From the NCBI GenBank assembly GCA_029237505.1, contig JARBAW010000132.1:1-45780 (forward strand): a DNA stretch of 45,780 nucleotides, given 5' to 3'. This DNA comes from Nitrososphaerales archaeon. GTDB taxonomy: Archaea > Thermoproteota > Nitrososphaeria > Nitrososphaerales > Nitrososphaeraceae. The number at the start of each line of letters is the position of its first letter. Within the stretch, counting starts at the first letter, position 1. The translations under genes and the position numbers were made by a program. Shown here one piece after another: positions 42,445 through 45,780 of the stretch. The notes beneath the pieces are model-generated. The model searched no databases and was not told where the DNA came from. It was given only the letters and a program-made list of their open reading frames with translations.

Positions 42445-43608
42445 CTAATGTTTCAGTTGCTCTCCACCTTTTTTGTTTCTGAAATATTGAAACAAAAATG
42501 TTGTAGCAACAAGAGTAACAGCAAGCCCGATAAGTAATGATGAAATAAGATTGAATGGATTGGTCTTTTCAGTCAGTACTGAAGTGAATTGAATTGCAGG
42601 GATGTATATTGTACCAAGTATAACCAATCTGATGATATCAGAAAATATTCTGATACTTCCTTTAAACCAGTTACTTAGGAATATTCCTCCAAATATCGTG
42701 CCTAGACCGATCCAAATGAGCGTAATTGCCCCGTTTACAAATCCCCCTACCACTGCTCTCGTCGTAATGATTTCTGATATACTTGCACCCTTTACAATAG
42801 CTCCGGGTGGTATATCAGAAATGCCATTTGATATACCGACCAAAATTATCATGATACCGGCGAACGTTGAAAATATTCTTATGAATGTTGATGGTGTTGT
42901 CCTATTAAGAGAACTCAGCGATTTGTCAATATCAAACGCCCTCATTACAAATGCCACTCCCAGGACACTTAGCACTATAGCCAGAGCTTCTCTTGTAAAT
43001 CCAAAAATGGTAGCAAATCCACTTGAGATTAGAAGGGCGCCAGGTACACCCAAAAAGAATTTTGAATATCTTGGATCGTAGACTAACATTTTGACATATT
43101 TTCCAAAGACAGCATATGAATATTCAACACTTCTACTATGTCGGATTATTATCCTTTGAATCGATATTACGGGCACCATTGCCTGAATGAGTGGTATTAC
43201 AGTTTCATCGTCTTCTCCATCAGAAACAATGACTACTCCTTCTGCCTTGAATTTTGATAATACTTGAATCAACTCGGAGGATATTTTTTCATCTGCTTCA
43301 ATACCTCGATTGTACGCACCTGTAATTACTGCAACTTCTGACTCGTAACCCTTGGTTATAAGCTCTTCATATAATTTGACGGCACCAAAAATTGCGTTGG
43401 AATCAGCATCCTCTGGATCCTCAATTGCCAGTCTAGTTCCTGCGCTTATACATTGGTCTCTTCCAAATACGGGTGTCTCAACACCGCCATTGGTTCCTAA
43501 ATCGTCATCTCGGTCTATACAAACCACGAGGACTCTCTTATAGTGAGTTGAAATAGAACCATAGTCCAAACTTTTTTTATCCCTAATGTATTCTAGGTCC
43601 TTCGGCAA
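42445..43608 (-). CDS. DUF373 family membrane protein
   Basis: This 387-residue archaeal DUF373 protein has an N-terminal soluble domain with RVLVVCIDRDDDLG (about residues 25-38) and VIVSDGEDDETVIPLIQ, followed by several membrane helices from about residue 190 to 378. The acidic motifs suggest a metal- or nucleotide-binding head, but no function is known. The TTG start is forced by the frame. It begins the minus-strand series with uppS. Confidence 0.88.
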   Translation of the reverse strand: MPKDLEYIRDKKSLDYGSISTHYKRVLVVCIDRDDDLGTNGGVETPVFGRDQCISAGTRLAIEDPEDADSNAIFGAVKLYEELITKGYESEVAVITGAYNRGIEADEKISSELIQVLSKFKAEGVVIVSDGEDDETVIPLIQAMVPVISIQRIIIRHSRSVEYSYAVFGKYVKMLVYDPRYSKFFLGVPGALLISSGFATIFGFTREALAIVLSVLGVAFVMRAFDIDKSLSSLNRTTPSTFIRIFSTFAGIMIILVGISNGISDIPPGAIVKGASISEIITTRAVVGGFVNGAITLIWIGLGTIFGGIFLSNWFKGSIRIFSDIIRLVILGTIYIPAIQFTSVLTEKTNPFNLISSLLIGLAVTLVATTFLFQYFRNKKGGEQLKH

Positions 43609-43806
43609 TCTTTTCTACGAACTAAAGTAAGTGGCAGAGGCTAATTAATTTGATGGTTCAATAATACAAGTGATTTTTAGTGATGATAATACAATCGTAA
43701 AAGTAGAATGAAAAATCAATACCCTTGAACCCAAGGAAAACGGAGCAATACTGAGGGAATCAAAGAGAAAAAGACTTATGTAAACTCGTCAGTATCAGAT
43801 AATCAG

Positions 43807-44154
43807 TTGACATCATACTCGAGCACAAATAGCTCCAAGAATAAATCCAAATACGCATTAAGAACAATAAGATATCAGAATTCACTTATGGTAAACGTTT
43901 GTGATCTTTCCTTAATAGACAAGCAAATACAACATGGTGATATCACAATTGACATAAAGAAAAATTACTGGATGGATAAAGAAGCAGATGAGAACGAAAT
44001 TGAATCGTATCTAAGAAAATCATCCATTTCGAACTTAGCCGGAAAGGATACAGTAGATAAAGCCATTGAATTGAATCTAGCAAAGATATCAAGCGTAAAG
44101 TATTTTTCCGATGTTCCATTTCTTATGATATATAGGTTCACACAATCATACTAA
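43807..44154 (+). CDS. DUF424 family protein
   Basis: This 115-residue archaeal DUF424 protein has the core MVNVCDLSLIDKQIQHGDITIDI, YWMDKEADENEIESYLRKSSISNLAGKDTVDKAIELNL and a final FSDVPFLMIYRF, as in the family. In archaea it travels with translation and ribosome genes; here a KH-domain gene follows 65 bp later. The function is unknown. The first 15 residues (Ser/Thr/Asn/Lys-rich) are a lineage-specific extension if the TTG start is right. Confidence 0.85.
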   Translation: MTSYSSTNSSKNKSKYALRTIRYQNSLMVNVCDLSLIDKQIQHGDITIDIKKNYWMDKEADENEIESYLRKSSISNLAGKDTVDKAIELNLAKISSVKYFSDVPFLMIYRFTQSY

Positions 44155-44219
44155 ATGTAAAAGGCCAAACAAACAATAAATAAATAATAAAGTCGAGAAT
44201 CATAAGAGAGGGCTTCATT

Positions 44220-44795
44220 TTGAATGAGAATGAGGATGAAAATCTAAGTCTATCATTACATATCCCCGAAGACAGGATTTCGGTAGTCATAGGAAATAAA
44301 GGAAAGACTAAAAGTGAAATTTCGAAAAAATGTAGTGTCAAAATTGAAATTAAAAGTGAGACCGGTGAAATAATAATTACCTCAACATCAAAGAATTTCG
44401 ATCAATATGGAGCCTTAAAGGCAAGGGATATTATCAGTGCTATCTCAAGCGGTTTTTCTCCTGAAAGAGCCTTTAGAATTTTGGATGAAGAAACGCTGTT
44501 TCAAACTTTAGATCTTCGTAATTTTACAAGTTCAAGTAATTCTACCAATCGCATAAAGGGAAGAATTATTGGTGAGAAAGGTAAGGCAAGAAAAAATCTT
44601 GAAGAACTGACTAATACTTTCATTTCAATATACGGACATTCAATAGGATTAATTGGCAACTACGAAGAGATGAAGCTTGCCACAGACGCCATAATGTTAC
44701 TAATAAAAGGAAGATCTCACAAGAGTGTCTATGAAATGCTTTATCAAGCAAAAAGGAGAGCCAAAATTGAAAAATTACAACTCTGGGAAAATTAG
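44220..44795 (+). CDS. KH-domain RNA-binding protein (Dim2/Pno1-like)
   Basis: This 191-residue protein has two KH domains: VVIGNKGKTKSEISKKC (about 22-38) and, after a SPERAFRILDEET linker, RIIGEKGKARKNLEELTNTFISIYG (about 115-140), ending in a basic SHKSVYEMLYQAKRRAK. This is the archaeal homologue of Dim2/Pno1, which binds the 3' end of small-subunit rRNA during maturation. It probably works with KsgA/Dim1, whose gene is elsewhere in the window. The start is TTG, a few bases before an out-of-frame ATG. Confidence 0.9.
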   Translation: MNENEDENLSLSLHIPEDRISVVIGNKGKTKSEISKKCSVKIEIKSETGEIIITSTSKNFDQYGALKARDIISAISSGFSPERAFRILDEETLFQTLDLRNFTSSSNSTNRIKGRIIGEKGKARKNLEELTNTFISIYGHSIGLIGNYEEMKLATDAIMLLIKGRSHKSVYEMLYQAKRRAKIEKLQLWEN

Positions 44796-44929
44796 AATTC
44801 TTCGCTCGTGTTACCGAGAAGCATATCAATAACCGTTATTGTTCAGTTATCATTAAACTCTAGATATTGTATTTCTCAAATTTGATTAGATTTTCAACCG
44901 TCGAAATCTTTGAATTAAATTATTTTATT

Positions 44930-45505
44930 TTACTGATCTTTCCATCTTTTAAAAAGATGGTGTTCTATGTTTAGTTGATCAAGAATCTTACCAACCAAAT
45001 GATCTACAATTTCTTCAATAGTCGAAGGCTTGTGATAAAATCCCGGCATAGCAGGAAGGATAATTGCGCCAGCTTGCTGTAATTTTATCATATTTTCAAG
45101 ATGAATTCTTGATAGTGGGGTTTCTCTCGGAACTATTATCAGTTTTCTTGATTCTTTTAGGGTAACGGATGCGGCCCGAGAAATAAGAGTATCATCATAG
45201 CCATTTGCAATGCTTGACAGTGATTTCATGCTACAAGGTACAATGACCATTCCATTGTGAAGAAAAGATCCGCTTGAAACTGAAGCGTCTAGACTGAAAT
45301 TATCGTAATTAACAGAAGAGAGCGATTTTACATACTCTAAAGTTTTATCGGTCTCAATTTCTATATTCTTTTTCGCCCACTCGCTGATTATAAGATATGT
45401 TTCGACACTCATTGAATGTAGAACTTCAATCAGCCTTATACCGTAAATAACACCTGACGCCCCAGAAAATCCAATTACAATCTTGTCATGTCTTGTCTCT
45501 GTCAA
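44930..45505 (-). CDS. ubiX: UbiX-like flavin prenyltransferase
   Basis: UbiX prenylates FMN to make the prenyl-FMN cofactor for UbiD-type decarboxylases. The 191-residue protein has VIGFSGASGVIYGIRLIE at the start, VPCSMKSLSSIANGYDDTLISRAASVTLKESRKLIIVPRETPLS, and AGAIILPAMPGFYHKP, all typical. The length is normal. The start is TTG. A 51-bp gap separates it from the divergent PfkB gene. No ubiD is in view. Confidence 0.93.
   Translation of the reverse strand: MTETRHDKIVIGFSGASGVIYGIRLIEVLHSMSVETYLIISEWAKKNIEIETDKTLEYVKSLSSVNYDNFSLDASVSSGSFLHNGMVIVPCSMKSLSSIANGYDDTLISRAASVTLKESRKLIIVPRETPLSRIHLENMIKLQQAGAIILPAMPGFYHKPSTIEEIVDHLVGKILDQLNIEHHLFKRWKDQ
44942..44960. repeat. Perfect 9-1-9 inverted repeat in the 3' end of ubiX
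   Basis: CCATCTTTT-A-AAAAGATGG lies 10-28 bases inside the ubiX stop. Within RNA it would form a strong hairpin followed by A/T-rich sequence, suggesting a terminator or 3'-end element embedded in the codons. It faces the end of the KH gene. Confidence 0.5.
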
Positions 45506-45556
45506 TATTCAAAATAATGTTGAACACTTATTTATTGTTGTTATTAATCGAACACC

Positions 45557-45780
45557 ATGCTAACTATATTCGGAACCGTTGCACTAGATACTACGCGTAC
45601 TCCATTTCACACAGTTGAAAAAACTTTGGGAGGTACGGGTACATTTTCATCAATTTCTGCTTCTAATTACGCGCCCACTTCACTTATTGGAATCGTAGGA
45701 CATGATTTTCCAAAGGCATACTTAGATCTTTTAAAAGACCGTCTTGATATCAGAGGTTTGACGATTAGTCAAACTGAAAA
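45557..45780 (+). CDS. PfkB-family sugar/nucleoside kinase, partial (cut by window end)
   Basis: The first 74 codons are present: ATG, then LTIFGTVALDTTRTPF, LGGTGTFSSISASNYAPTSLIGIVGHDFPKAYLDLL, the N-terminal substrate-binding pattern of PfkB/ribokinase-like kinases (GG.x.N/F region and VG.D.F). The reading frame is open to the end of the window, so the C-terminus with the catalytic Asp is not visible. The substrate cannot be told. Confidence 0.8.
   Translation, partial: MLTIFGTVALDTTRTPFHTVEKTLGGTGTFSSISASNYAPTSLIGIVGHDFPKAYLDLLKDRLDIRGLTISQTE

Noticed and set aside
42602-43081. 159-residue plus-strand ORF opposite the DUF373 gene
   Set aside because: It is antisense to the membrane helices of DUF373, a common source of long hydrophobic shadow ORFs, and has no homologous look or promoter.
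43681-43755. Possible C/D-box sRNA (gtgatgat ... ctgag) upstream of the DUF424 gene
   Set aside because: No convincing D' and C' pair and too long a distance between the boxes; probably chance in A/T-rich sequence.
1-45780. Defence systems, mobile elements, CRISPR arrays or integration sites
   Set aside because: I looked for transposase, integrase, nuclease-helicase and repeat-spacer patterns on both strands and found none; only short local repeats are present.

Overview
This window looks like chromosomal DNA of an ammonia-oxidising-type archaeon (Nitrososphaeria/Thaumarchaeota), probably a low-GC Nitrososphaerales relative. The evidence is the mix of archaeal genes (S24e, S27ae, L21e, RpoF, RadA, SRP54, DRG GTPase, cofD/cofC for F420, DUF106, DUF373, DUF424, DUF655, an archaeal RNase P RNA). 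Other signs are AT-rich intergenic DNA with TATA boxes about 25-40 nt before many start codons (leaderless-type promoters) and very frequent TTG starts. The genus is inference. I see no insertion sequence, CRISPR array, integrase, tRNA or rRNA gene. The window is mostly housekeeping sequence with small lineage-specific secreted or membrane proteins between the blocks.

Layout. 1-3.4 kb: unrecognised secreted or membrane-anchored proteins. 3.7-4.3 kb: ribosomal proteins S24e and S27ae. 4.4-7.5 kb (minus): dph6 - srp54 - a Pus10 homologue, tightly packed. 7.6-8.9 kb: tRNA m1A methyltransferase TrmI and a zinc-ribbon protein with a lysine-rich KAKS-repeat tail. 9.0-10.6 kb (minus): trpG-trpD. 10.8-11.9 kb: archaeal GAPDH. 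12.0-12.3 kb: RNase P RNA. 12.5-13.6 kb: a surface-anchored protein. 13.75-15.3 kb: cofD-cofC. 15.4-17.5 kb (minus): DUF106 membrane insertase-like protein and sufB.

17.7-24.5 kb is a tetrapyrrole cluster in one direction: precorrin-2 dehydrogenase, hemA, hemB, hemL, hemC, SUMT (cobA) and hemD, several with overlapping ends. Together they cover glutamyl-tRNA to uroporphyrinogen III and on to precorrin-2/sirohydrochlorin, which supply siroheme, heme (by the siroheme route) and cobalamin. radA follows. 25.7-28.2 kb is the archaeal information-processing cluster rpl21e-rpoF-DUF655-ksgA-HemK/Mtq2-type methyltransferase.

28.3-36.1 kb: an isocitrate/isopropylmalate dehydrogenase, two unrecognised envelope proteins, RNase HI, a secreted jelly-roll-like protein, a signal peptidase I homologue, a DRG GTPase that appears to start at CTG, a radical SAM protein and an alkyladenine DNA glycosylase. 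36.2-41.4 kb: a two-finger C2H2 protein, a zinc-ribbon/Fe-trafficking (YggX-like) protein, several lineage-specific proteins, purA, pyrF and a Nudix hydrolase. 41.4-45.8 kb: a 51-residue ORF missing from the track, uppS, DUF373, DUF424, a KH-domain (Dim2/Pno1-like) protein, ubiX, and the 5' end of a PfkB-family kinase cut by the window edge.

I found no convincing new multi-gene system. The strongest oddities are two enzymes whose expected nucleophile is replaced: the Pus10 homologue reads GKEEPESL where GREDVDxR is expected, and the signal peptidase I homologue has Thr where the catalytic Ser should be. Next are the apparent CTG start of the DRG GTPase, a perfect inverted repeat between sufB and the tetrapyrrole cluster, and very small ORFs.
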